This document shows positions 19,378-25,792 of a stretch of 47,837 nt of DNA, one piece after another. Position numbers and translations under genes: made by a program. The stretch is from Bacteroidaceae bacterium (lineage in GTDB: Bacteria > Bacteroidota > Bacteroidia > Bacteroidales > Bacteroidaceae), in NCBI GenBank assembly GCA_017940565.1, contig JAGAYH010000027.1, positions 1 to 47,837 of the forward strand. Reading direction: 5' to 3'. Under the pieces are notes generated by a model. It made no database searches and was not told where the DNA came from. It worked only from the letters and a program-made list of their open reading frames with translations. How positions within the stretch are numbered: the stretch's first letter is position 1; the number at the start of each line of letters is the position of its first letter.

Positions 19378-20367
19378 ATGGCGATATTAGCATTTCAAAA
19401 ACCCGACAAAGTTGTAATGTTGGAAGAAACGCCAACCTACGGAAAGTTTGAGTTCCGTCCGTTGGAGCCTGGTTTCGGTACAACGATAGGAAACGCCCTG
19501 AGGCGCATCCTTTTGTCATCTTTGGAAGGCTATGCTATCAATACCATCCTCATCGATGGTGTCGAGCATGAGTTTTCCACCGTCCCCGGCGTCCGTGAGG
19601 ATGTAACCAATATCATTCTTAACTTGAAGCAAGTACGTTTCAAGCAGACGGTTAGCGAATTTGAACATGAAAAGGTTAGTATCACCGTCGAAAATTCTAC
19701 AGATTTTAAAGCCGGTGATATAGGTAAGTCCCTAACCGGATTTGAAGTGTTAAATCCCGAATTGGTCATCTGCCACCTTGATCCCAAGGCTACCCTGAAG
19801 ATGGTGCTCACCATCAACAAGGGTCGCGGCTATGTGCCTGCCGACGAAAACCGCGCCGCTTGCAACATCGTCAACCAGTTGCCAATCGACTCTATTTACA
19901 CCCCTATCCGTAACGTGAAGTATACCGTGGACAACTATCGCGTAGAGCAGAAGACCGACTACGAGAAGTTGACCATAGAGATAACCACAGACGGGTCCAT
20001 ACATCCTAAAGAGGCACTCAAGGAGGCCGCCAAAATCCTCATCTACCACTTCGTCCTCTTCTCTGAAGACAAGATCACCATCGAGAACAGTGAAGAAGGC
20101 GGCGAAGAATTCGATGAAGAAACGCTCCGTATGCGCCAGTTGCTCAAGACCCAGCTCGTCGACATGCACCTCTCCGTGCGTGCACTCAACTGTCTCAAGG
20201 CAGCCGACGTGGAAACTCTGGGCGATCTGGTACAGTTTAACAAGAACGACCTTCTCAAATTCCGCAACTTCGGAAAGAAATCGCTCTCAGAACTCGAAAA
20301 CCTGCTCGAAAGCCTCAATCTCTCGTTTGGACTCGACATTTCCAAGTATAAATACGATAAAGACTAA
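19378..20367 (+). CDS. rpoA: RNA polymerase alpha subunit
   Basis: The alpha subunit nucleates RNA polymerase assembly and contacts regulators and upstream DNA. The 329-residue protein has the N-terminal dimerisation domain with [20 protein letters not shown] (about 29-48) and a C-terminal domain with [18 protein letters not shown] (about 265-282). An acidic linker ([11 protein letters not shown]) joins them. It lies 11 bases after rpsD and 3 before rplQ. Confidence 0.97.
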   Translation: MAILAFQKPDKVVMLEETPTYGKFEFRPLEPGFGTTIGNALRRILLSSLEGYAINTILIDGVEHEFSTVPGVREDVTNIILNLKQVRFKQTVSEFEHEKVSITVENSTDFKAGDIGKSLTGFEVLNPELVICHLDPKATLKMVLTINKGRGYVPADENRAACNIVNQLPIDSIYTPIRNVKYTVDNYRVEQKTDYEKLTIEITTDGSIHPKEALKEAAKILIYHFVLFSEDKITIENSEEGGEEFDEETLRMRQLLKTQLVDMHLSVRALNCLKAADVETLGDLVQFNKNDLLKFRNFGKKSLSELENLLESLNLSFGLDISKYKYDKD

Positions 20368-20370
20368 ATC

Positions 20371-20934
20371 ATGAGACATAATAAGAAATTCAATCATCTG
20401 AGTCGTACCGCCTCTCACCGCGCAGCCATGCTCTCCAACATGGCCTGCTCGCTCATCAAGCACAAGAGAATCACTACGACCGTAGCCAAGGCCAAAGCCT
20501 TGAGAAAGTACGTTGAGCCCATCATCACCAAGTCCAAGAACGACACGACCCACTCCCGCCGCGTCGTCTTCAGCTACCTGCAGGACAAGGAAGCCATCAA
20601 GGAACTCTTCAAAGAAGTATCCGAAAAGATTGGCGGCCGTCCCGGTGGTTACACCCGCATCATCAAGCTCGGACAGCGTCAGGACGACGGTGCAGAAATG
20701 TGCTTCATCGAACTCGTTGACTTCGACGAGAACATGGCCAAGACCGAGAAGAAGGCCCGCCGCACCCGTCGTGGAGGCCGTCGTGCCGCCGAAAAGCCCG
20801 CAGAAGAGGTGAAAGCCGCTGAAGAAGTAGCCGAAGCCCCCGCTGAGGAAGCCGCTCCTGCTGCCGAAGAGGCACCCGCCGAGGCTCCCGCCGAAGAGGC
20901 TGCTCCCGCTGAGGAAGCACCCGCTGCTGAATAA
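20371..20934 (+). CDS. rplQ: 50S ribosomal protein L17 with long Ala/Glu/Pro tail
   Basis: L17 sits near the tunnel exit. Residues 1-122 of this 187-residue protein match the family, starting [20 protein letters not shown]. The rest is a basic stretch ([14 protein letters not shown]) followed by about 45 residues almost entirely Ala, Glu and Pro, likely a disordered, surface-exposed tail. Related tails occur in Bacteroidota L17 proteins. The last codons are repeated at 21922, as part of a 94-base duplication. It closes the ribosomal block. Confidence 0.95.
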   Translation: MRHNKKFNHLSRTASHRAAMLSNMACSLIKHKRITTTVAKAKALRKYVEPIITKSKNDTTHSRRVVFSYLQDKEAIKELFKEVSEKIGGRPGGYTRIIKLGQRQDDGAEMCFIELVDFDENMAKTEKKARRTRRGGRRAAEKPAEEVKAAEEVAEAPAEEAAPAAEEAPAEAPAEEAAPAEEAPAAE

Positions 20935-20999
20935 TTGATTTTGAAAAGACAATCGATATCAGTAAAAAGCCCTGGACTACGGTCCGGGGCTTTTTGTTG
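20906..20999 (+). repeat. 94-base direct repeat, copy 1 (rplQ end plus terminator)
   Basis: This stretch covers the last codons of rplQ, its stop codon and the terminator. It is identical to 21922-22015. After position 20999 the copies diverge by an extra (GTT)2 in copy 2 and then share GGTAT. The bases between the two copies hold a toxin-antitoxin pair. Confidence 0.9.
20964..20998 (+). terminator. terminator of the ribosomal block
   Basis: A 14-base stem (20964-20977 with 20982-20995, one G-T wobble) closed by a TACG loop ends in TTTTT. It sits 30 bases after the rplQ stop and ends the transcript that began near 2960. Confidence 0.85.
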
Positions 21000-21023
21000 G
21001 TATCCGTTTTAATATATGAACAT

Positions 21024-21054
21024 AAAAAACTCCGAAATCTTATGGCTTCGGAGT
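21024..21054 (-). terminator. terminator of the higBA operon
   Basis: On the minus strand ACTCCGAA (21047-21054) pairs with TTCGGAGT (21029-21036) and is followed by a run of T. It lies 23 bases beyond the higA stop and faces the rplQ terminator. Confidence 0.7.
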
Positions 21055-21077
21055 GTTCTGTCATTATAGTGTGACAA

Positions 21078-21422
21078 TCATAATACTGCAGCAATCCGTG
21101 GAATCTTTTTGAGATGCTCAAAAAAAGACTTGTCGCGTTTTGCAGACAGCACATTATATTTCATCTGTAAAGAAAGCAAGGGCATCGGGTCAAGATCCAG
21201 TGCCTGGCCAATTAGCAGAGCCATCTCGGCACTCAATGGTCGTTTGGCATTCAGTACCTCATTCAACTGACTGGCTGGCACGCCTATCTCGGCTGCCAGC
21301 CGCCGTTGACTGATGCCGCGATACCCCAGTTCGTCTTTTATCACTTCACCCGGATGGGTAAGATAGTGTGGTTCCAAATTATTAGCAACCATTTTGTCGT
21401 CTTTCCCTTCTACGTGTACCAT
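21078..21422 (-). CDS. higA: HigA-family antitoxin (XRE helix-turn-helix)
   Basis: A 114-residue DNA-binding antitoxin predicted to neutralise the toxin encoded just upstream and to repress the operon. It has the HigA opening HPGEVIKDELGYRGISQRRL (about 23-42) and an XRE helix-turn-helix with LAAEIGVPASQLNEVLNAKR (about 42-61). A second in-frame Met at residue 11 is an alternative start. The gap to the toxin gene is 8 bases, so the two are co-transcribed in the toxin-first order of HigBA systems. Other HTH antitoxin names are possible, but the family is clear. Confidence 0.85.
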   Translation of the reverse strand: MVHVEGKDDKMVANNLEPHYLTHPGEVIKDELGYRGISQRRLAAEIGVPASQLNEVLNAKRPLSAEMALLIGQALDLDPMPLLSLQMKYNVLSAKRDKSFFEHLKKIPRIAAVL

Positions 21423-21430
21423 CTTTTATT

Positions 21431-21748
21431 CTATTTGTAATGGTTAGACAATTCTGTTATACTTACCACTTCAGCAATGGTTTTGTCTTCTTCTATAATT
21501 TCTCTGAACACGATGCGATATTGGTCGTTTATCCTAACCGAAGACAACCCCGCTTTGTCACCTCGTAGATGTTCGTAATGCAGTCCTCCATAACGTGCAA
21601 GGTCCATCACATTCTGTTGCTCCATCATCAAGTCCACAATACGGGTGAACTTCTTGACTATTTGAGGTTGAAAGCGGTACTTCTTTTCGGTGGCCTGCCC
21701 ATTCTCATAGAGTTCTCTCAGATAAACTTCTTCAAAGATGACAACCAT
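21431..21748 (-). CDS. higB: HigB/RelE-type toxin
   Basis: A 105-residue small basic protein of the RelE/HigB superfamily; such toxins cleave mRNA on the ribosome. Supporting segments are LARYGGLHYEHLRGDKAGLS (about 51-70) and VRINDQYRIVFRE (about 71-83), the typical beta-sheet core with basic residues, and the C-terminal ITELSNHYK close to the usual ...HYR/K ending. It is the first gene of the operon, preceded by a promoter and a dyad. It is less certain whether this exact member is active. Confidence 0.83.
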   Translation of the reverse strand: MVVIFEEVYLRELYENGQATEKKYRFQPQIVKKFTRIVDLMMEQQNVMDLARYGGLHYEHLRGDKAGLSSVRINDQYRIVFREIIEEDKTIAEVVSITELSNHYK

Positions 21749-21767
21749 ACGTTATATATTTTGCAGG

Positions 21768-21808
21768 CAAAGGTACAAATAATCTTCGTTGTTCACAAAT
21801 TTGAGAAC
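21768..21808 (-). promoter_or_regulatory. higBA promoter with overlapping operator dyad
   Basis: On the minus strand TACCTTTG (21768-21775) is a -7 box, with TTTG (21796-21799) 20 bases upstream. An 18-base near-perfect palindrome, GTTCaCAAATTTGaGAAC at 21791-21808, covers the -33 box. This is where an autoregulating HigA dimer would be expected to bind; binding is inferred. Confidence 0.6.
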
Positions 21809-21839
21809 ACTTTTCTTTGTAGAACTATTGGTTTAGGAT

Positions 21840-21921
21840 TACTGTAACCGTTTCATTTCTGGGAAATGCTCTTCTCGTAATACAATTTCAGCGGCTTCCA
21901 TGAGTTCAGGGCGTTGTGCCG
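21840..21921 (-). pseudogene. truncated 3' end of an unidentified gene
   Basis: On the minus strand an open frame without a start runs from the edge of repeat copy 2 to a TAA at about 21840-21842, encoding AQRPELMEAAEIVLREEHFP and seven further residues. The sequence looks protein-like (amphipathic helix) but I cannot name the family. It ends abruptly where the 94-base repeat begins, as expected for a gene cut by the rearrangement. A chance frame remains possible. Confidence 0.35.
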
Positions 21922-22015
21922 CCGCTGAGGAAGCACCCGCTGCTGAATAATTGATTTTGAAAAGACAATCGATATCAGTAAAAAGCCCTGGACTACGGTC
22001 CGGGGCTTTTTGTTG
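21922..22015 (+). repeat. 94-base direct repeat, copy 2
   Basis: Identical to 20906-20999: the last nine or so codons of rplQ with stop, spacer and terminator hairpin, but with no rplQ upstream. It includes a second functional-looking terminator hairpin (about 21980-22011) that now faces the 3' end of the DUF262-HNH gene. Confidence 0.9.
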
Positions 22016-22042
22016 TTGTTGGTATGTGTCAGAAGAGCCGCG

Positions 22043-23164
22043 TCAGTTCGCTCCCTTCTCGCGGTTGTGGCGCCGGCAGAGCATTTGGCAGTTGTCTGCC
22101 GTGGTCGGTCCGCCTTCGCTCCACGGGGTAATATGGTCCGCCTCCATTTCGTCCAGTTCGTAATGATGGCCGTCGCCGCATCGGGGGCAGACACCATGCT
22201 GGCGTTCGTATGCCTCGCGCTTCATCTTCGGTGTGAACTGGCGGATGTTCAGGTAGCGTTCGTCACGTGTCAGCACATAGGGATAGATGCCTTTTTTACT
22301 CGTCACGTCATCGTCCTGCATCAGGTCGGCAATCTCCGTTTCCAGTACATCGGTGTCCAGTCGGGCCTCGTGGAACCGGTCGTAGAGGCCGCCCCAGTCC
22401 AAGCCCTTCATCTCCTTGCGATACTTCGGAAACGTCAGCTGTACCCACTCAATCACCGCGCGGAAGTACATCCACAGCGCGTTGGCATTTTGGTCGTGCT
22501 GATGCTTGGCCATGTAGCCCTCGATGCTCTCTGTGTGGCCGTCTTTCGTCAGCGATGCCGCTATCCATCGCAGTGCCGTCTCCAGATAGTCCTGCCGGAT
22601 GGGCGAGCCGTTCACATAGTTGCTCCCCAGTCCGTAGGCCGCACAACCCGTCTTCGAGAAGTGGCGCTTGGCATCGGCCAGCCAAGGCCCGGCAAACACG
22701 GCATTCCGCAGCTCCTGGTCCGTCAGCCGTTCGCCGGCAATGTTGATGGTGCGGAACCAGTCCAGCTTTTCCTTATCCGAACCGCTGCACACGTACACCT
22801 GCAGTTCGTAGTCCAATATCTCGTCCTGCTCCTCCTTGGTCAGGTTGTCGAAAAAGCGGAAGAAGAACGGGAAATCGCCGTTCACGTATTGGCAAACGCT
22901 GATGGTCCGCTGCTGCCCGTCCATCACTTCGTAGGGCACTTCGGCGTCATCCTCGCGTCGCGCCCAATACATCACGTTCAGCGGAAAACCTTTGCGTACC
23001 GTGTCTATCACCGCATCGCGCTTCTTGTCATCATAGATAAACTCGCGCTGATAGGGCGGACGGATGTCCAACTTCCCGCCCAGGCCGCGCACGCCGCCTT
23101 CCTCATTATCCATGTAACCCGCCGTCAGTTCCCTGACCGTTACTTTCCGTAATTCTATTTTCAT
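22043..23164 (-). CDS. DUF262 and HNH nuclease, candidate restriction partner
   Basis: A 373-residue protein with an N-terminal DUF262 (GmrS-like/ParB-like) domain: PPYQREF (about 36-42) and DGQQRTISV (about 82-90), which in this family binds and hydrolyses nucleotides. The C-terminus is an HNH nuclease: CPRCG (326-330), ADHITPW with the catalytic His (about 344), DNCQMLC (357-363, with the Asn) and RRHN (His about 366), the cysteines forming a zinc site. It overlaps the methyltransferase gene by 4 bases (ATGA), so translation is coupled. I infer that it is the DNA-cleaving half of a restriction-modification pair; a modification-dependent nuclease is the main alternative. Confidence 0.82.
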   Translation of the reverse strand: MKIELRKVTVRELTAGYMDNEEGGVRGLGGKLDIRPPYQREFIYDDKKRDAVIDTVRKGFPLNVMYWARREDDAEVPYEVMDGQQRTISVCQYVNGDFPFFFRFFDNLTKEEQDEILDYELQVYVCSGSDKEKLDWFRTINIAGERLTDQELRNAVFAGPWLADAKRHFSKTGCAAYGLGSNYVNGSPIRQDYLETALRWIAASLTKDGHTESIEGYMAKHQHDQNANALWMYFRAVIEWVQLTFPKYRKEMKGLDWGGLYDRFHEARLDTDVLETEIADLMQDDDVTSKKGIYPYVLTRDERYLNIRQFTPKMKREAYERQHGVCPRCGDGHHYELDEMEADHITPWSEGGPTTADNCQMLCRRHNREKGAN

Positions 23165-24213
23165 TGCTTGCGTCGAATAAATAATCGTTTGTATAGTCTA
23201 TTCCCATTGATAAGAGGTTGAGCAATACTACTACTTTTGATCCATAATCCGTTTGAAAAGCCTTTACCTTCACTTTCGGTTGCACCTATAATTTCAAACT
23301 GTTCCGGACTATATTTATCAAGGAAAGTGATAGGCACGCCCATCACGCCGTCGTAGTCGTAAGGGATGTCAGCGGTCTTGTCCACATTGATGGCGTCGTA
23401 GTTGTCGTATTTAGGATATTCCTCCGGTGTATAACTCTTATAGAGCACCAATTCTTCGTGACGTTTCTTATGGTCGAGATTGGTAAACCAGCAAATATTT
23501 CCCATACTACGCCATTTTTGCCCTGTTTCATCTTGCCAATATCTCGTTTCTCTTGCTTCGTAGTTCTCAGGAACGCGGAATGCCATGTCTCCGGCTTTGA
23601 AACCCAGCCATAATCTATTTTCTTTGATAAGCGGGAAGATTTCTTTATAGGTAATGGCGTTTTGATTTCCAATAATCAGAAACTTTTTATCGAAGGCGAT
23701 AAGTTGCGCCACATATTCGCGGAAGAGCGAGAAGGGCGGGTTGGTGCATACGATGTCGGCCTCCTTGAGCAATTCGATACATTCGGCGGAGCGGAAGTCG
23801 CCGTGTTGCTTCAGCGTGGAGAGCGCATTGCGGTCGTTCTTCAGCAGATAGCGCACGTCGGCCAGGTCCACGCGCCCGTCGCCGTTGAGGTCGGACACTT
23901 CGGTAATCTCCACCTTGTAAGCAATCTTCTTCTCGTCCGTGCCGTCGCCGAAGTCGAACAACAGTTCGTTGCCCTGCACCGGCGAGCCGTCGAAGCAGGT
24001 GGCGATGAGCTTGCGAAGGCCCAGCGCGTTGAAGTTGAGCGCGAAATACTTGAAGAAATTGCTCTCGTAAGGGTCGTCGCAGTTGCAGAGCACGGTCTTG
24101 CCGCGGAAGTGCTCCTTGTAGTGTTTCAGTTCGTTGGCGATGTCCTCCATCTGTGTGTAGAACTCGTCCTTCTTGGCACGCGCTGCCGCGTGCAAGTTCT
24201 GATTACCTGCCAT
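23161..24213 (-). CDS. EcoRI-family adenine-specific DNA methyltransferase
   Basis: A 350-residue protein resembling EcoRI-type N6-adenine methyltransferases. Visible elements are YTQMEDIANELKHY near the N-terminus, VLCNCDDPYESNF (about 41-53, S-adenosylmethionine side) and the catalytic TNPPFS (157-162). An EF-hand-like insert DLNGDGRVDLAD (108-119) precedes motif IV. The stop overlaps the start of the DUF262-HNH gene. Base composition changes within the gene: the part encoding residues 1 to about 174 is GC-rich, the rest is clearly AT-rich, suggesting that the C-terminal half was exchanged. Its role is probably to protect host DNA from the paired nuclease. The recognition sequence cannot be read from the sequence. 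Confidence 0.82.
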   Translation of the reverse strand: MAGNQNLHAAARAKKDEFYTQMEDIANELKHYKEHFRGKTVLCNCDDPYESNFFKYFALNFNALGLRKLIATCFDGSPVQGNELLFDFGDGTDEKKIAYKVEITEVSDLNGDGRVDLADVRYLLKNDRNALSTLKQHGDFRSAECIELLKEADIVCTNPPFSLFREYVAQLIAFDKKFLIIGNQNAITYKEIFPLIKENRLWLGFKAGDMAFRVPENYEARETRYWQDETGQKWRSMGNICWFTNLDHKKRHEELVLYKSYTPEEYPKYDNYDAINVDKTADIPYDYDGVMGVPITFLDKYSPEQFEIIGATESEGKGFSNGLWIKSSSIAQPLINGNRLYKRLFIRRKQ

Positions 24214-24216
24214 AGC

Positions 24217-24244
24217 ATGATAAGTTTGGTGCGTTGCTTATCAT
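24217..24244 (-). promoter_or_regulatory. hairpin in the methyltransferase leader
   Basis: ATGATAAG and CTTATCAT (24217-24224 and 24237-24244) form an 8-base stem with a 12-base loop ending 3 bases before the ATG codon. It would cover the ribosome-binding region and could limit translation of the cassette, or act as a DNA operator. This is a reading of the sequence only. Confidence 0.4.
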
Positions 24245-24248
24245 CGGC

Positions 24249-24315
24249 AGTGGGCATTTAGAACAAAAAGCATGGACGGACTACATCCATGCTCTAGGCC
24301 CTGAGAATGCCCACT
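24249..24315. repeat. 10-base perfect inverted repeat around the RNA terminator
   Basis: AGTGGGCATT (24249-24258) and AATGCCCACT (24306-24315) are perfect complements. The right arm also lies in the central bubble of the structured RNA, so pairing between the arms would compete with the RNA fold and enclose the terminator. Confidence 0.55.
24265..24292 (-). terminator. terminator of the structured RNA
   Basis: On the minus strand GCATGGA pairs with TCCATGC across GTAGTCCG-type loop bases and is followed directly by TTTTT (24265-24269 on the plus strand as A). The run of T shows that the transcript is read on the minus strand. Confidence 0.75.
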
Positions 24316-24404
24316 TGTACAGATAAGTCACGCCCACGCTATGCGCAGGCGTTCGCGACTTATTCGAGTACAAGTATGTTTGAAATTTCTCAGGTTTCAG
24401 AGCA
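24290..24404 (-). ncRNA. ssrS: structured small RNA, candidate 6S (Bacteroidales-1) RNA
   Basis: Five nested helices can be traced: 24399-24404 with 24290-24295; 24387-24394 with 24300-24307; 24368-24374 with 24314-24320; 24357-24363 with 24323-24329; and 24348-24352 with 24330-24334. Together they make one long hairpin with a large asymmetric bubble (24375-24386 opposite 24308-24313). A terminator follows at once, and a minus-strand TATATTTG promoter lies at 24504-24511, so the full transcript could be about 24265-24497. A long hairpin with a central bubble, own promoter and terminator fits 6S RNA, which binds RNA polymerase; Bacteroidales-1 RNA has been proposed to be the 6S of this order. 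The paired core is shorter than Escherichia coli 6S. The structure is well supported, the name is from memory. Confidence 0.6.
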
Positions 24405-24503
24405 ATACCGAATAAACAGCAAACGCTATTATTTCCAATAAAGTTTGGACGGCGTACCGCGCTGGCCAGGCCTCCGCGTGGCGAAACGGCCGCTATCCGG
24501 GGG

Positions 24504-24511
24504 CAAATATA
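24504..24511 (-). promoter_or_regulatory. -7 box, probable promoter of the structured RNA
   Basis: TATATTTG on the minus strand fits TAnnTTTG. No good TTTG lies 20 bases upstream, only a T-rich tract. It is the best minus-strand promoter between the asparaginase gene and the RNA. The stretch 24446-24500 after it is GC-rich and can form a CGCG/GGCC hairpin. Confidence 0.45.
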
Positions 24512-24562
24512 CGAAGATTTTCCAATTAAAAAAGAAAAAAGAGTCAATGAATAATGTAGGAA

Positions 24563-24620
24563 CGCAGAAGCGGCGTTTCAAAAGTTTGAAACGCCGCTTG
24601 TGATTTATGGGGCGCCGCTT
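24563..24620. repeat. GC-rich palindrome, dispersed family member A
   Basis: GCAGAAGCGGCGTTTCAAA opens a perfect 15-base inverted repeat (24568-24582 with 24585-24599). A further half-copy GGCGCCGCTTTT follows at about 24611-24622. It lies 20-75 bases past the asparaginase stop and could act as its terminator, but the T run is poor. It resembles palindromes at 43228-43265 and 46399-46438. Confidence 0.55.
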
Positions 24621-24640
24621 TTGCGGGCGGGGATGTGGGG

Positions 24641-25717
24641 TCAGTTGTGCAGGGTGAATTCTCCGGCGATGGGTGTGGCGAGCTGTTGGCGGAGGGTGTC
24701 GCCCTGGTAGCCTTCGCCGAGGAGGAACATGAGTTTGGTGATGATGCTTTCGATGGTGCTGTCGTAGCCGTTGACGACCCCGCAGAGGAGGAGCTGTTTG
24801 CCGGTTTCGTAGCGTGCCATCTCGACGGCGCCTTCGGCGCATTGCGTGACGTTGACGACGACGATGCCGCGCTGCTGTGCTGCCTGGAGCTCTTCGATGA
24901 GCCAGGGCCGTTGCGGGGCGTTGCCCGAGCCGTAGGTTTTGAGGACTACGGCGCGCAGGTCGTCGATGCCGAGTACGGCGGCAACGATTTCGCGGCGTAT
25001 GCCCGGGAAGAGCGTGAGCACGGCCAGCCGGCGGTCGAGGCGGTAGTGGGGCTTGAGGGGCAGGCGGTAGGCCGTGTGGTGGATGTACTGGCGCTCATAG
25101 ACAATGTGGATGCCGGCGTGGGCGAGGGAGTGGTAGTTGAAGGAGCGGAAGGCGTTGAATCCCTCGGCGTTGATTTTAGTGGTGCGGTTGCCCCGCATGA
25201 GCCTGTTTTCAAAGAAAATGCACACTTCGGGCACCATGGGTTGTCCGTCGGCATCGCGTGCGGCGGCTATTTCGACGGCGGTGAGCAGGTTTTCCTTGCC
25301 GTCGGTGCGCAGTTCGCCCACGGGCAGCTGCGAACCGGTGAAGACGACGGGCTTTCCGAGATTTTCGAGCATGAAACTGAGGGCGCTGGCGGTGTAGGCC
25401 ATGGTGTCGGTGCCGTGGAGCACGACGAATCCGTCGAAGCGGTCGTAGTTGTCGGCGATGATGCGTGCGATGCTGACCCATTGGTCGGGGCCGATGTCGC
25501 TGCTGTCAACGGGCGGGTCGAAGGCGTAGGAGGAGATGTCGTAGTCGAACTGCTGCAGTTCGGGTACGAAGCTGACGAGGCGCTTGAAGTCGAAATTGCT
25601 CAGAGTGCCGCTTTCGGGATTGCGGTACATGCCGATGGTGCCGCCGGTATAGATGATGAGGATGGCGGTTTTGCCGGCGCGCCGGCCGGCGTTGTTAGTA
25701 AGTTTGAGTTCGTTCAT
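24641..25717 (-). CDS. ansA: type I L-asparaginase
   Basis: A cytosolic asparaginase hydrolysing L-asparagine to aspartate and ammonia. From the ATG at 25717 the protein has 358 residues. Signature 1, YTGGTIGM (23-30), contains the nucleophilic Thr; signature 2, VLHGTDTMAYTASALSF (about 98-114), has the second Thr-Asp pair; the catalytic lysine lies in RTDGKENLL. No signal peptide is seen, in line with the cytosolic AnsA type. An in-frame ATG at 25756 would add 13 polar residues; I prefer 25717 because the conserved part starts soon after it. It follows the HD phosphohydrolase gene closely and is probably co-transcribed with it. Confidence 0.92.
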   Translation of the reverse strand: MNELKLTNNAGRRAGKTAILIIYTGGTIGMYRNPESGTLSNFDFKRLVSFVPELQQFDYDISSYAFDPPVDSSDIGPDQWVSIARIIADNYDRFDGFVVLHGTDTMAYTASALSFMLENLGKPVVFTGSQLPVGELRTDGKENLLTAVEIAAARDADGQPMVPEVCIFFENRLMRGNRTTKINAEGFNAFRSFNYHSLAHAGIHIVYERQYIHHTAYRLPLKPHYRLDRRLAVLTLFPGIRREIVAAVLGIDDLRAVVLKTYGSGNAPQRPWLIEELQAAQQRGIVVVNVTQCAEGAVEMARYETGKQLLLCGVVNGYDSTIESIITKLMFLLGEGYQGDTLRQQLATPIAGEFTLHN

Positions 25718-25792
25718 GGTCGTGTGTGAGTTCGGAGTTTTCCGGGCCGCCGGCATTGCCAGTCCGCACGGTGCGGCGGTTCGGGGTAAGGG

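Noticed and set aside
21000-22015. insertion sequence bounded by the 94-base repeats
   Set aside because: No transposase, no terminal inverted repeats, and the repeat is far longer than any target-site duplication.
22010-23152. 380-residue plus-strand frame opposite the DUF262-HNH gene
   Set aside because: It is an antisense shadow: the minus-strand frame has clear DUF262 and HNH motifs, while this one is Arg/His/Val-rich without any motif.
24214-24500. possible tRNA or tmRNA in the structured region
   Set aside because: No TpsiC-like GTTCGA, anticodon arm or CCA-bearing acceptor fold was found; the helices form one long hairpin instead.
24214-24500. possible retron msr-msd
   Set aside because: No reverse transcriptase lies nearby, and the RNA has its own terminator and a 6S-like single hairpin.
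24635-25729. 364-residue plus-strand frame
   Set aside because: Antisense of the asparaginase gene; acidic and Gly/Val-rich without motifs.
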